NCBI GenBank assembly: GCA_949299115.1
Contig: CASFZH010000027.1
Coordinates: 1 to 44,971 of the forward strand
Direction: 5' to 3'
Length of the DNA: 44,971 bases
From: an uncultured Helicobacter sp.
Lineage (GTDB): Bacteria; Campylobacterota; Campylobacteria; Campylobacterales; Helicobacteraceae
The translations under genes were made by a program, and so were the position numbers. A model generated the notes under the pieces. The model was not told where the DNA came from. It made no database searches and was given only the letters and a program-made list of their open reading frames with translations. Below are positions 27,301-36,292 of the stretch, piece by piece; position 1 is the stretch's first letter; each line of letters begins with the position of its first letter.

Positions 27301-27499
27301 TTTTATAATTTTCCCCTAATCGCTTTTTAAGCTCATCTAATGCCTTACTTTGCGTAGATTCTAAAAAGCTTATAAGTAATTCTGCATCAAAACATAAATC
27401 TTTATCATAGTCTTTGCTTTCTCTTTTTATATAGCCATTATGCTCTAGCAAATAAGATTCTATGAAGCTTTCTAGGTCTTTTTCTTTATAATTACTCAT
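24326..27499 (-). CDS. hsdR: Type I restriction enzyme HsdR, with a repeat-derived insertion
   Basis: 1057-residue restriction subunit. The N-terminal PD-(D/E)xK nuclease shows SIDMVVFLNGVPLVSIELKN (about residues 112-131). The SF2 motor has Walker A HSAGSGKSNSISW (about 273), Walker B/DEAH IIDEAHSSQSG, FAFTATPKPKT, motif V DEPFLHTMYVDK and motif VI VQTLSRLNRIC. A helical C-terminal region binds HsdM. Between Walker A and the VIVVTDRKVLD strand sits about 100 residues of repeat peptide (RHSERSEESK, CHSDLERSEREES), which is absent from the family. The start at 27499 is favoured over the ATG two codons upstream because AAGG spacing fits; it overlaps the upstream DUF4917 stop by 8 bases. It is last in hsdM-hsdS-DUF4917-hsdR. 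Confidence 0.92.
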   Translation of the reverse strand: MSNYKEKDLESFIESYLLEHNGYIKRESKDYDKDLCFDAELLISFLESTQSKALDELKKRLGENYKSEILKHIALKIGKEGINSDSVKNYHKNTLSIIRQLYYSKDNTNSIDMVVFLNGVPLVSIELKNQLTGQNVYDAIAQYKKDRDPKERLLRNCIVHFALDCDLVYMSTKLERDKTRFLPFNRGLNNGRGDIGLQSGAGNPASEGLKSAYFWERILKKDTLLTLVFDFVRLVKDSDSIIFPRYHQFDVVEKLLEDAKANGVGRRYLIQHSAGSGKSNSISWLAHNLASLHRDVLDMSQNNNIDSSVVSIPQNDGDISLTLNMTPSRHSERSEESKNIESQDKESRCFAFAQHDKGECSQYDKTVSHSEALAEESHPSRHSKDFPPCHSDLERSEREESLNTPIFDSVIVVTDRKVLDSQIRDNVKGFEGVSGVVEAITQGSRQLREALEEGKKIIITTIQKFPYILDEITSLKSKTFAIIIDEAHSSQSGINAQKMGEAIRDKSLDEEEEAREELDEKIIEIIKNKKLQKNASYFAFTATPKPKTLEMFGMPCKVNGEVKFIPFHLYSMKQAIEEGFILDVLKGYTTYKSYYKILSSIKDDDPRYDKKKANAKLKAYVENHKDSIAKKAEIMIEHFFTHSYKKIGAKAKAMVVTKSRKSAICYYFAFREYLKDHYPQFEAIVAFSGELNLDGEIYGESVLNGFSESALKEEFKKDKYKFLIVAEKYQTGFDEPFLHTMYVDKKLSGVSAVQTLSRLNRICKDKDDTCVLDFVNSHEEIAESFSTFYKQTYLGQRSDPEKIFELKSNLLGYEIYTQDEVDAFVESILKEEKENSIHAQLDKIVERFNKQNEDIKAEFYSKIKNYLNNYAFLAQILPYEDVNLEKHSILLKKLIAKIAPPRSEDLAKGILDNVSFDSYRVQLIKSEDIRLKGDGKLMPSSADGSSKIQGAELQELSEIIKEFNEKYGNVEWNEGDKIVRTLQNIKEDVLKDEKFVKSSKHSDRQNLRIEFEALLQEKMQEIIDVNFDFYKHFTDDAALKQRITQKMFDIVLNEIYE
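26294..26600. repeat. Palindromic repeat cluster inserted in frame in hsdR
   Basis: Several family I elements in both orientations (for example CTTTCGCTTCGCTCAAGGTCAGAATGAC at 26308 and GTCATGTTGAGCGAATGCGAAACATCTAGATTC at 26432), total about 305 bases, open in the hsdR frame. The same units occur between hsdM and hsdS and in mod2. Confidence 0.85.
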
Positions 27500-28550
27500 T
27501 ACCATTTCCTTGATTATTTTTCATCCAAATTTTTACACTCCTATAATCATAAAATAAGATTTGTTTTTGTTTATCTAAGTTATTATTTTTTTCAATAAAA
27601 CCTGATAACTCTTGTTGCCCTTTGTTTAAATTAGACACTCCAAAATATACATTTTCAATTTTGCTTTTCAAAATAGCTTCTTGTATGTGTTCATCATTTG
27701 ATTTTAATATCGTCCCAAAAACAACCAAATCCCCACCTATAGCACACAAGCTTTTATAACAATGATTCAAATAAGCGTTGTGAAGAATTTTAGTTTTTTT
27801 CTGCTCTGATGTCCCTTCTGATACAAAAATTGGATACCTATTATTATTTAGTTCTTCCTTAATTTGTTCTTTCAAAGGTTTTCCTGTTTTTGAATATGTC
27901 TTTTTGATTATTTCATTGCCACTATCAAAAATATGCAATGCTCCATGCAGATAGAAACAAGTATTGCTATGAGAATTATTGTTAAACACTATTTGGCTTC
28001 CATCATCACTATTGCAAAAACCATCGGTAAATACCTTTATGCCATTTTAAATTTGTTGATTTTCCATTTTTTCTCTTAATTTTTCCATAGACCAATACAG
28101 CAATAGGTCATAATTGAGTGAATATATATTGTTATAATCTTTTATAAAATTTATAGTTGAATTAAATTTATCATCAGAAATTTCTGTTATTTTTTCTGGG
28201 TGGTTATTTGTAACAATATCTACTAAAAATTGCTTTAATTTTTTAGAATCTTCTAATAATTGCTTACATAGTTCTTCATCCTGCGTATAAATTTCTATAA
28301 CTTTAGAAGTATTTTCTAAAGTTTTAACAACTTGTTCAAAATCACTAGTATTGTTATCTTGAAATATTTGGTGGATTTTTGAATTTTCTGTTATAATTTG
28401 CTTATCAATAGTGCTTTGCAATAAACTTGTAAAAGAGAAACGATTCCTATCGTAAGCCATACTAAAACCATTCCCCAAAAGAAGATGTCTTTTTTGAGCT
28501 TGACCTATTTTTTGCAAAACTTCATCATAAGTTAATAATTTGTTATTCAT
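27492..28550 (-). pseudogene. DUF4917 (SIR2-like fold) gene split by a premature TAA
   Basis: Two open frames in the same frame, 28550-28047 and 27989-27492, are separated only by a TAA at 28047-28049 and a short in-frame stretch (NGIKVFTDGFCNSDDGSQIV). Joined they give about 352 residues of the DUF4917 type: HLLLGNGFSMAYDRNRFSF (nucleotide-binding GNGFS element), NNIYSLNYDLLLYW (like the TTNYD motif of SIR2 folds), CFYLHGALHIF and VVFGTIL. Relatives often sit in restriction operons; their SIR2-like fold suggests an NAD or nucleotide role in defence, which is inference. It lies 11 bases after hsdS and overlaps hsdR by 8 bases, so it belongs to the hsd operon. A real nonsense mutation, a sequencing error or readthrough are all possible. 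Confidence 0.7.
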
Positions 28551-28561
28551 TTTTCTCCTTT

Positions 28562-29845
28562 TTATAGATTTATCCTACCACATACAGCTTGGTTTATAAG
28601 GACGCTTTTGTATTCTTTGATAAGCTCTATTTGCTTTTTAATCTTTCCTATTATACTATCTATTTTAGATATTTCAGAATCTAAAAATTGTGTGATTTGT
28701 TTTTGTTCTTGTAGGGGTGGAAAAGGTATGATAAAATTTTTAATATCCTCTTGTGAAATTTGTCCAATTCCATTTGAAACGGAAAAGCTAGCGATAGATT
28801 TTCTCAGCATATTTGTTTGAAAAATCCAATAAAAATAATCATTAAATTGACTTTTGATAATTGCTGTAAAAGCTCCAAAAGAAAAATATCCATCTTGAAT
28901 TTTTGCTGTTTTTCCTAAAAGATTTTCACTACCATTTCTAACACACATTAATAAATCACCAATAGAAGCAATTTGTTTTTTTTCAATTTGTTCAGATTTT
29001 ATATAAATTAAATCTTGATAGTCTATTTTTCCATTTTGGATATTGTTGGCACGTAAAAGTGGATATCCTTTATCAGAATTTTCAACAATATCATCTGGGG
29101 TATAAACCAATCCTATATTTGTAAGGGCTACATATTTAAGTTTTAAAATCTCCCAATGTGTTGGGATTGCTCCTAAATGCTCTATGCCACTATCTTTGAA
29201 ATTTACATTTTTATTAAGCCCCTTGCTAATGCATTCATTGATAAGGGCTTGTTTTTTCTCATTTAAAAGGGTGATGAGCCTTTGCTTTTTATCCACAAAG
29301 CTTTCTATTTGTTTGCATTTAGAATCTAAAAAATCCGCAATTGCTTTTTGCTCCTCTATGGGTGGCAACGGGATTTTAATATTTGAAAATTCACTTTTAT
29401 TAAGAATTGGCAAAGTGTTATATCCGCAAAAATACCTTTCTGCAAAGGGCATTGTTGTTAATAGTTGATAAAAAATAAAATCTGTTAGTGCTAACTCAAT
29501 ATCAGGAATCACTGCATTGATTTGTTGATTGGTAACAACTTCTTTAAGATTAATTGCTACTTTTCCAATAGAGGCTATACAGGTTACTAAAATAGAGTTT
29601 TTAGGAATTACAAGTGAGTTAAAATTTTGTATCCCATTTTGTGATAATTTCCTAAGTGATGATGAAATATACTTTTTGTCTAAATCACAATCAGTTGGTG
29701 TAACAAAAAGGATACTATTGCCCCATTCAGAATCTAAAGCGGGTGTTTTTCCTGTAATAATTTCAGCAATATGCTTAATTTTCACCACCTCCCAATGCTT
29801 TGGAATCTCCCCAAGCCATTCTATGCCACTATCTTTGAAAGTCAT
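28562..29845 (-). CDS. hsdS: Type I restriction specificity subunit HsdS
   Basis: 427 residues with two target-recognition domains, each introduced by the family motif: FKDSGIEWLGEIPKHWEVVK at the start and FKDSGIEHLGAIPTHWEILK near residue 216. Each half ends in a conserved helix preceded by IPLPPIEEQKAIADFLDSK or IPFPPLQEQKQITQFLDSE. HsdS determines the split recognition sequence of the HsdM/HsdR complex. The start at 29845 is set by AAAGGATAAAT; the frame continues upstream through repeat DNA but that part is not protein-like. It is separated from hsdM by about 300 bases of repeats, yet is probably in the same transcription unit. Confidence 0.92.
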   Translation of the reverse strand: MTFKDSGIEWLGEIPKHWEVVKIKHIAEIITGKTPALDSEWGNSILFVTPTDCDLDKKYISSSLRKLSQNGIQNFNSLVIPKNSILVTCIASIGKVAINLKEVVTNQQINAVIPDIELALTDFIFYQLLTTMPFAERYFCGYNTLPILNKSEFSNIKIPLPPIEEQKAIADFLDSKCKQIESFVDKKQRLITLLNEKKQALINECISKGLNKNVNFKDSGIEHLGAIPTHWEILKLKYVALTNIGLVYTPDDIVENSDKGYPLLRANNIQNGKIDYQDLIYIKSEQIEKKQIASIGDLLMCVRNGSENLLGKTAKIQDGYFSFGAFTAIIKSQFNDYFYWIFQTNMLRKSIASFSVSNGIGQISQEDIKNFIIPFPPLQEQKQITQFLDSEISKIDSIIGKIKKQIELIKEYKSVLINQAVCGRINL

Positions 29846-29864
29846 ATTTATCCTTTGTGCTTTC

Positions 29865-30110
29865 GGATTCTTTTTTAGATTCTGTGTTTTGAGATTCTTC
29901 CCTTTCGCTTCGCTCAAGGTCAGAATGACATGGTGGAAAATCCTCAGAATGACATGGGTTGTCATGTTGAGCGAATGCGAAACATCTAGATTCTGTGTTT
30001 TGAGTTTCTACATTTTTAGATTCTTTGCTACACTCAGAATGACAGAGCAAATGAGATTCTTCGGGCTTACAGCCCTCAGAATGACGGATGGTATCAGAAT
30101 GACAGGAATG
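29865..30110. repeat. Palindromic repeat cluster between hsdM and hsdS
   Basis: About 245 bases of family I elements (CTTCGCTCAAGGTCAGAATGAC, GTCATGTTGAGCGAATGCGAAACATC and TTCGGGCTTACAGCCCTCAGAATGAC). A 105-residue open frame across it (29829-30146, minus) encodes only repeat peptides and is not counted as a gene. The cluster separates genes that are normally adjacent or overlapping. Confidence 0.85.
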
Positions 30111-30142
30111 ATAAATTTTAGAATGGTAGGGCTTTGCATTTT

Positions 30143-32056
30143 TCATCGCATTATCTCGCTTAAAAGATTCTGCACTTCTTTTTCTAGCTCTTTTAATTCG
30201 CTATCTATCTCATTTAGGCTTCTTGGCGGTGTGTAAGTGTAAAAATATTTATTAAAAAGTATTTCATAGCCCACACTTGCACTCTCCCACGCTATCCAAG
30301 AGTTATTTACATAGGGCTTTACTTCACTCTCATAGTAGCTTTGTATATCTACTTTTAGGGGGATTTTCTCTGTATTGTTTGTCTTATCAGAATCTAGCAA
30401 GAGATTTTCCTCAGCTCTCTTAAGCTTCACGCCAAGATAAGCAAAAAATTCCGCCCTATCTTTGAAATCTTTTGGCTTAGATTCTAACTCTTTTAGTTTT
30501 TCTAAAATTTTTTCTTTATCTTTTAGGGCGTTAAACTTCTCATCATCTTGTAAAGATTCTATGCTTCTTGGCTTTTCTATGAGGATTTTTGTATAACCAA
30601 AGTCGCTATTATCTAGCACTTTGCAATCTTTGCTAGATTCAAAACTCAAGAATAAATCTGTGATTTTTCTTATATGCTCTTGTGTCATCTCATTTTGCTT
30701 TTGCCCTAGGGACTTTTTCATCTTAGAAAAATATTTATCATTTGTAGCGTTGATAAGCTGGACTTTGCCTTTTTTATGTTTTGGCTTATTATTTGTGATA
30801 ATCCATATAAAAGTAGGAATACCTGTGTTGTAAAACATATTTGTAGGCAGTGCTACTATGGCTTCAAGGTAGTCATTTTCTATGATGTGCTTTCTTATGG
30901 CTACCATACCGCTATCGGAGTTAAAAAGTGAGCTGCCATTATGCACGCTAGCTATCCTAGAGCCAAGCGGAGTGTCTTTAGTTACTAGCTTCATTTTGCT
31001 TAGCATATTGAGTAAAAACATCATTTGCCCATCGCTTTTGCTTGTGATACCTACTTGGAATCGTAAGTCTTGGCAATCCTTTTTCTTATCTATACCTAAA
31101 TCTTTTTGATCCTTTTCCCAAGATTTACCATAAGGCGGATTTGTTAGCATAAAGTCAAATTTTAAATCACCTAATTTATCATCGCTTAATGTTGAGCCGT
31201 ATTTGATATTATCTGGATTTTCACCCTTTATTAACATATCAGCTTTACAAATAGCGTAGGTTTCCGGGTTTATCTCTTGTCCATAGAGATGAATGCTTGC
31301 TTTTGACTTTATAAGCCCATGCGGGTCTGTGATGAAGTCTTTAGATTCTGTTAGCATACCGCCGCTTCCACAGGCATTATCATAGATAGTATAGATTCCC
31401 TCTTTTAACTTTTCTTTCACAGGTAAAAATACAAGATGAGTCATAAGCTCGATAATCTCTCTGGGGGTGAAGTGTTCTCCTGCCTCTTCGTTGTTTTCTT
31501 CATTAAATTTTCTTATAAGCTCTTCAAAGACATAGCCCATACCAAGATTGCTTAAGCCTTTGTGGATTACATTGCCTCTATCATCTAAAATAGGATTAAT
31601 GGATAGATTTATTTTAGAGGAGCAGAATTTCTCAATCACACCATAGAGTATATTTGCCTCATCAAGTGTATCAAGTTGATTTTTAAATTTAAATTTTGCG
31701 ATGATGTCTTTTATATTTTCACTGAAACTATCTAGGTAATTTTCAAAATTTATTCTGATGTTTGCGGGATCATTTAGCAGTGTCTCAAGAGTGAAATTTG
31801 AGTAGTTGTAAAACTTCATTTTGCTTCCTTGCTTACCACATAATAAAGGTTCTAGATTCTCTATTTTGCCTTTGTAGGTATTGTAGGTTTGTAGCACTCG
31901 CTCTTTTGTAGGCTCTAAGATTACATCAATGCGTCTTAGAATAGTCATAGGCAAAATCACATCGCGGTATTTGCCCTTGACATACACATCACGGAGCAAA
32001 TCATCTGCCACACTCCAAATAAAATTAATAATAGGCTGAAAATTTTTTATTTCCAT
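30143..32056 (-). CDS. hsdM: Type I restriction modification methyltransferase HsdM
   Basis: 637-residue N6-adenine methyltransferase. The N-terminal helical domain (residues 1-150) includes FIWSVADDLLRDVYVKGKYR and VILPMTILRRID. The catalytic core includes NNEEAGEHFTPREIIELM, SAM motif I YDNACGSGGMLTES (about residue 225) and motif IV FMLTNPPYGKSW (about 303). The C-terminal helices contact HsdS (residues 480-637). Motif I precedes motif IV, as in gamma-class Type I enzymes. AAGGGATTTCT precedes the ATG. It is the first gene of hsdM-hsdS-DUF4917-hsdR, about 105 bases downstream of linker remnant C, which lacks the 43-bp tail. Confidence 0.93.
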   Translation of the reverse strand: MEIKNFQPIINFIWSVADDLLRDVYVKGKYRDVILPMTILRRIDVILEPTKERVLQTYNTYKGKIENLEPLLCGKQGSKMKFYNYSNFTLETLLNDPANIRINFENYLDSFSENIKDIIAKFKFKNQLDTLDEANILYGVIEKFCSSKINLSINPILDDRGNVIHKGLSNLGMGYVFEELIRKFNEENNEEAGEHFTPREIIELMTHLVFLPVKEKLKEGIYTIYDNACGSGGMLTESKDFITDPHGLIKSKASIHLYGQEINPETYAICKADMLIKGENPDNIKYGSTLSDDKLGDLKFDFMLTNPPYGKSWEKDQKDLGIDKKKDCQDLRFQVGITSKSDGQMMFLLNMLSKMKLVTKDTPLGSRIASVHNGSSLFNSDSGMVAIRKHIIENDYLEAIVALPTNMFYNTGIPTFIWIITNNKPKHKKGKVQLINATNDKYFSKMKKSLGQKQNEMTQEHIRKITDLFLSFESSKDCKVLDNSDFGYTKILIEKPRSIESLQDDEKFNALKDKEKILEKLKELESKPKDFKDRAEFFAYLGVKLKRAEENLLLDSDKTNNTEKIPLKVDIQSYYESEVKPYVNNSWIAWESASVGYEILFNKYFYTYTPPRSLNEIDSELKELEKEVQNLLSEIMR

Positions 32057-32162
32057 AGAAATCCCTTAAAAATTTGTCTTGTAGAAATTGCTTTTAATCT
32101 CAAATCTAGTGTAAATCTTACCTTAAATTAGCTGATAAATTCTAGTAAATTGGCACAACCCC

Positions 32163-32376
32163 TATACTCCATGTATTTTTTACAAAAATCTCTCTACGCC
32201 ATAGTCAAAATTCTCGCAGCTTGTTATAAAGATTCTTCTTACATTCTTTTTGGCTAACATCTCTTGATTTTTTTCTCAATACGCCATGTAATCGCCACAA
32301 GAATATACATAATAAATGGTAAGATTCTTAAATGGATAAGATTTGCAACCCGTATATTTTCTTTATTTTTGCATTT
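32163..32376 (-). pseudogene. Mrr-like nuclease remnant, linker copy C (tail lost)
   Basis: Diverged copy of the 3' half of the Mrr-like gene: CTACGCCATAGTCAAAATTC, CTTACATTCTTTTTGGCTAA and AATCGCCACAAGAATATACATAATAAATGG match copies A, B and D. It shares the AAGAATRTA..ATAAATGG insertion with A and D. It is truncated at the same TTTTTGCATT point, 12 bases from the stop codon of the second Res gene. The 43-bp dehydrogenase tail expected on its left is not visible. Confidence 0.7.
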
Positions 32377-32387
32377 GAAAAGTTAAA

Positions 32388-35279
32388 TTAACACACTATC
32401 TCATCAATAATTTCTTTTACGCTACTCTTTTTGTATTTTTCAAAGCCTATAAATTCCCCCACATTTTTATTATAATAAAAAAGATAAGTTTGAATCTTTT
32501 TACCTCGATATAAAAACTCCTTGTCTTTAAATATATCCTCAAAGCCTTTTATTTTATCTCTTGGATTTGTCTCTCTTGTAAGCCCTTTTGGGTCTATGAA
32601 AAGAATTGTATATTCTCCATTCTCTCTATTTTTAAACCAAAAGATGAAGTCTGGATAAAACTTCCTCTCGCTCTGTGCCTCGCTATCAAAATATGGGATA
32701 TACAGAGTATCGATATTTTCTACAAGCTTAGAAAAACACCATTCGTATTTCATAAGCCCTTTAGAATCTCTTTGTAAAAACTTCTCTAAATCTTGTAAAA
32801 ACTCCTTTTCACTCTCCTCATTAATTGCAAAATTTATCTTAGAATCTTTATCGCTTTTATTATAGATAATAAGCGGATTATAATAATGCTCTCTTAGTTT
32901 TGCACTGATTGTGTAAGAATCTACAATCCCGCTTTGTTTTTTAGCTTCAGATTCTAAAATGGCTGGGATATATTCCTCTGCTACTCCCTCTTTTTGCAAA
33001 TCCTCTCTTGTTTTTAAGGCTTTATACACATTGAGAGTTTTTATAATCCCATTTATCTCATTTGCGAAACTTTCTCCCAAAGTGGTTTTAAAGCTTTGAT
33101 AATGATTGATTTCGTCGCTTAAATCTACAAATTCTTTAAGCTCTTTCTTACTAGCATTTAAGATTCTATGAATATGGCTAAAAGTCTTATTTTTATCAAA
33201 TTCTTGAAAATCCCCGTATTGGATAATTCTCTCGCTTTTATCGTCTAAAAAATCTTTAATTTCCCTTAGCGTGTCATAGCTACACTCTTTATGTATCACG
33301 CATTTGCTAAGAGTTAAGACATCTTCATCAAAGCTTTGCATATATGCCCTTAAGCTCTCTTCTTCTTTTTTACCAATTTTATATCTTCTCTCTTTAGATT
33401 CTGTATTTTTATACTTTGGAGCAGGAAGAGGGCTTAAGATGTTTGTCTTTTTAAAGCCTTTTAGTGGATATTGAGTAATGAAGCTTTCAATCTCTTCTAA
33501 AATATATTTAATAGCCTCATTATCACTTGCTAGGATAAACAAAGTCTCTAGCCCACAAGCAAGAGGGCTTAGAATCTGCTTTGTGCTATACTCGTGTATA
33601 TCACAATATCGCATTCTCTTTCGCACATTAGCAAAAGGCTCGATTCTCACACCCCTACCGATAGTTTGTAAGACATATTTTTTCGCATTTTTGCTGCCAA
33701 TGTTGATAAAATAGATAAGATTCACGCGGTTGCTATCCCAGCCTTCGCTAAAGACTTTACTTCCAAGCATAATATTAATGCTAGAATCATTATTATTAAT
33801 GTTTTTAAAATAACTCTTTTGCAAATCCTTAAAGCTCTCTACTCCAAGCTCTAATAAATGCTCTTTCTCCCATTTTTTAGCCTCTGCGATATTAAGTAGC
33901 ATAAAAGGCTCATTGGCATTCTTGCTTTTAAAAGCTAACTCTTTATCATTTGCTCTAAAGCACTCTAGGTGTGATGGCTCACTCGCATAAAAGATATTTT
34001 CTCGCACACTTTTAGAATCTGTATTTTTCACATATTCTAAAAACTCATCGCTTAGATTACTTTTGGCAAAATACAGCTCTTGATTTTTTAGTTTTTCATA
34101 CAGATTTTTGGCTATCTCTTGTATATCTTTATCTTCTTTTAGAATCTGCAATATCGCTTTAAAATACAGCTTTATCCCAGCATCTTGCGTATTGACCTTA
34201 TCGGATACGGCGATGATTAAAGGATTATGGTATTGTATATTTGAGATACCAAAGTCCCTAGCCTTACGCAATAACTCCTTTTTACTTTGCTTCATAGCAC
34301 TAAAAAGTATAAAACCCTCGATGATTCGTATTATCCTTTCACTCTCATCACTCTCTTTACTAAAAGATTTGAGATTGGAATCTAGCACAGCGATATTTTT
34401 GCCATATCCATCATTGTTGAATTTTTCTAAATTATAATTAAAGGCACAAGTAAAAAAATCTAGCTCATCGCTAAAAGTCGCTGAAAAATTAAAAATAAAG
34501 CCCTTAGAGTAGCCATTATAAGAGTAGCCCTCATACTCCCTAAGCTTATCCCCGCAAGCTATTTCATTGATATAGTATTTTCTAATAGATTCTTTGCTAT
34601 CTCCCCTATGAGCTTCATCTAGCAAGATATACCAGCCCTCATTATTGCAGTAATTTTTATAATCAAGTCTTTTGGCACTTTTATCTTTGCCCACATTTTG
34701 TGCGCAATCTAGCAAATCGCTCCTTGCGATAAAAATAGTAGTCTCTCCAAACAAACCACCCTGTGTTGCACTCTCATATTCTCTAAGCTCTTTGAGGGTG
34801 ATGAAATCTGTATTGTGATTATTGTATTTTGCTACATTGTCTTTAAATTGTGCTAAAATCGTATCATTTGGAGCAAGTAGCATTATGGGCTTATTTGGAA
34901 TCTTTTTCTCTCTTATAGCCTTACCCAAGAGTGAGAGTAGCTTTATCATCACTATGCTTTTGCCACTGCCTGTCGCCATCCAAAAGGACGCACGGTTAAT
35001 CTCCTCTTTTTCTAGCTTACAATCTTTGTATTGTTCTTTATAGATTCTATAAAGCTTTTCGCCTCTAGTTTTTATATAATCAGAATCTTTATAACACATA
35101 TATAAGTCTAAGGCTATAAGGGCATTTTGCAAACTTGCTATTTGATAATCTTGCAAAGCAATATCCGCACTAAAGCTTTTTAAATCATAGTTTTCATAGC
35201 TTTCTTTATATTGCACTCTTTTGTTGTTGCATATTTCACTTAAAAGCAAATGTTTTTTTATACTTGTGTGCTTTGGCAT
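32388..35279 (-). CDS. res: Type III-like restriction endonuclease Res (second system)
   Basis: 963-residue SF2 helicase-nuclease. Walker A is ASFWMATGSGKSIVMIKLL (about residues 99-117), Walker B YILLDEAHRGDSKE, FNFSATFSDELDFF, motif V/VI SEGWDSNRVNLIYF and LQTIGRGVRIEPF. A C-terminal nuclease domain is seen as FYPDFIFWFK..TILFIDPKG (about residues 888-915), where DPK replaces the usual ExK. It shares one base with the end of the rhuM-like gene. Its dependence on Mod is expected for the family, yet the Mod of this operon lacks its catalytic core, so activity is doubtful unless another Mod or the GHKL protein substitutes. The sequence is very different from the Res at 18847-21771, so the two are not recent duplicates. 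Confidence 0.87.
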   Translation of the reverse strand: MPKHTSIKKHLLLSEICNNKRVQYKESYENYDLKSFSADIALQDYQIASLQNALIALDLYMCYKDSDYIKTRGEKLYRIYKEQYKDCKLEKEEINRASFWMATGSGKSIVMIKLLSLLGKAIREKKIPNKPIMLLAPNDTILAQFKDNVAKYNNHNTDFITLKELREYESATQGGLFGETTIFIARSDLLDCAQNVGKDKSAKRLDYKNYCNNEGWYILLDEAHRGDSKESIRKYYINEIACGDKLREYEGYSYNGYSKGFIFNFSATFSDELDFFTCAFNYNLEKFNNDGYGKNIAVLDSNLKSFSKESDESERIIRIIEGFILFSAMKQSKKELLRKARDFGISNIQYHNPLIIAVSDKVNTQDAGIKLYFKAILQILKEDKDIQEIAKNLYEKLKNQELYFAKSNLSDEFLEYVKNTDSKSVRENIFYASEPSHLECFRANDKELAFKSKNANEPFMLLNIAEAKKWEKEHLLELGVESFKDLQKSYFKNINNNDSSINIMLGSKVFSEGWDSNRVNLIYFINIGSKNAKKYVLQTIGRGVRIEPFANVRKRMRYCDIHEYSTKQILSPLACGLETLFILASDNEAIKYILEEIESFITQYPLKGFKKTNILSPLPAPKYKNTESKERRYKIGKKEEESLRAYMQSFDEDVLTLSKCVIHKECSYDTLREIKDFLDDKSERIIQYGDFQEFDKNKTFSHIHRILNASKKELKEFVDLSDEINHYQSFKTTLGESFANEINGIIKTLNVYKALKTREDLQKEGVAEEYIPAILESEAKKQSGIVDSYTISAKLREHYYNPLIIYNKSDKDSKINFAINEESEKEFLQDLEKFLQRDSKGLMKYEWCFSKLVENIDTLYIPYFDSEAQSERKFYPDFIFWFKNRENGEYTILFIDPKGLTRETNPRDKIKGFEDIFKDKEFLYRGKKIQTYLFYYNKNVGEFIGFEKYKKSSVKEIIDEIVC

Positions 35280-36292
35280 TATCTATCCTTTAGAGCCTTG
35301 TAGGTTTTTTCTAGCATTTTTTCATCTTCTAAATCAGCTTTGATTCTTGTTTCTTCTTTTCTCTTTTTATCAAAGATTTCATATCTTTGCCTTACGACTT
35401 GCTCCATTTTTTCATTGGAAATGCTACCATTGCCCTTTAATATATCCTTGCCTTGAAAGGTAAGCAAACTATCTACATTTTCTTTCCAAAAATCCATAGT
35501 CAAAGTTTTATTGTCTCTTACTCTAAGCTCTGCTGATTCCAAAAAGACATTAACAAGTCTATTTAAATTATCTAACTCATCTTTAGAAAGATAGTTTTGA
35601 GCGATGATGATATCGCCCTTTCGCACCTTAGTCCCTTTCCAAGAAGTAAGCCCCATATTTGGCTCGTTAGGATTAGCTCTCTCACAGATAAGTTCAGTCG
35701 CAGTTTGTTTAGTAATGACATATAAAAGCTTGTTTTGCGTATTGGCAAAAAATATCTGCGTAGCCTTATCACTAGAATCATAATCCACACACAAAGCAAA
35801 TAAATCTTTTATCTTTTGATAAAACCTTTTCTCACTAGCTCGTATATCTCGTATTTGCTCTAATAGCTCATCAAAATAATCCGTTCTACCATTTGGATTT
35901 TTAAGCCTATCGCTATCGATGATAAAGCCTTTTTGTAGATAGCTCTTTAAGTGTTCATTAGCCCAGATTCTAAACTGCACTCCCCTTTTGCTTCGCACTC
36001 TAAAGCCAATGGCTAAAATCATCTCTAAAGAATAAAATTTTACTTTATATTGTTTATTGTCATTTGCAGTATGTAAGTATTCCTTACATACTGAATCCTC
36101 TTGTAACTCCCCATCTTTTAGGATATTTTTAATGTGCATAGTTATATTTTCTCTTGAGGTGTCAAAGCAAAGCTTCTTTAGAAAAAGTTTAGCATTCAAA
36201 TACTGCGTGAGATACACACTCTCACCAAACTCATATAACTCGACTTTAATTTTTTTATCTTGCGTGGTGTAGAGGATTATATTATTATTCAT
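35279..36292 (-). CDS. rhuM: RhuM family protein
   Basis: 337 residues of the RhuM family, named from a Salmonella pathogenicity-island protein and often found in restriction loci; the biochemical role is unknown. Features: an N-terminal ELYEFGESVYLTQYLNAKLF region with TSRENITMHIKNILKDGEL, KVKFYSLEMILAIGFRVRSKRGVQFRIWANEHL, which is the RhuM hallmark, KGFIIDSDRLKNPNG, and a C-terminal basic coiled region (KKRKEETRIKADLEDEKMLE). The N-terminal region may bind DNA. The start overlaps the GHKL gene end (ATGAATAA) and its stop shares a base with res, so it is translationally locked between them. This suggests that its product is made in fixed ratio with the restriction proteins. Confidence 0.85.
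   Translation of the reverse strand: MNNNIILYTTQDKKIKVELYEFGESVYLTQYLNAKLFLKKLCFDTSRENITMHIKNILKDGELQEDSVCKEYLHTANDNKQYKVKFYSLEMILAIGFRVRSKRGVQFRIWANEHLKSYLQKGFIIDSDRLKNPNGRTDYFDELLEQIRDIRASEKRFYQKIKDLFALCVDYDSSDKATQIFFANTQNKLLYVITKQTATELICERANPNEPNMGLTSWKGTKVRKGDIIIAQNYLSKDELDNLNRLVNVFLESAELRVRDNKTLTMDFWKENVDSLLTFQGKDILKGNGSISNEKMEQVVRQRYEIFDKKRKEETRIKADLEDEKMLEKTYKALKDR

Noticed and set aside
29846..29965. 40-residue N-terminal extension of HsdS
   Set aside because: It is repeat sequence, and a good ribosome site (AAAGGA) precedes the ATG at 29845, where family similarity begins.
29829..30146. 105-residue open frame on the minus strand between hsdM and hsdS
   Set aside because: It consists of repeat-encoded peptides (RHSEG..EES, CHSDLERSEREES) and has no independent start signals; it is palindromic repeat DNA that happens to lack stops.
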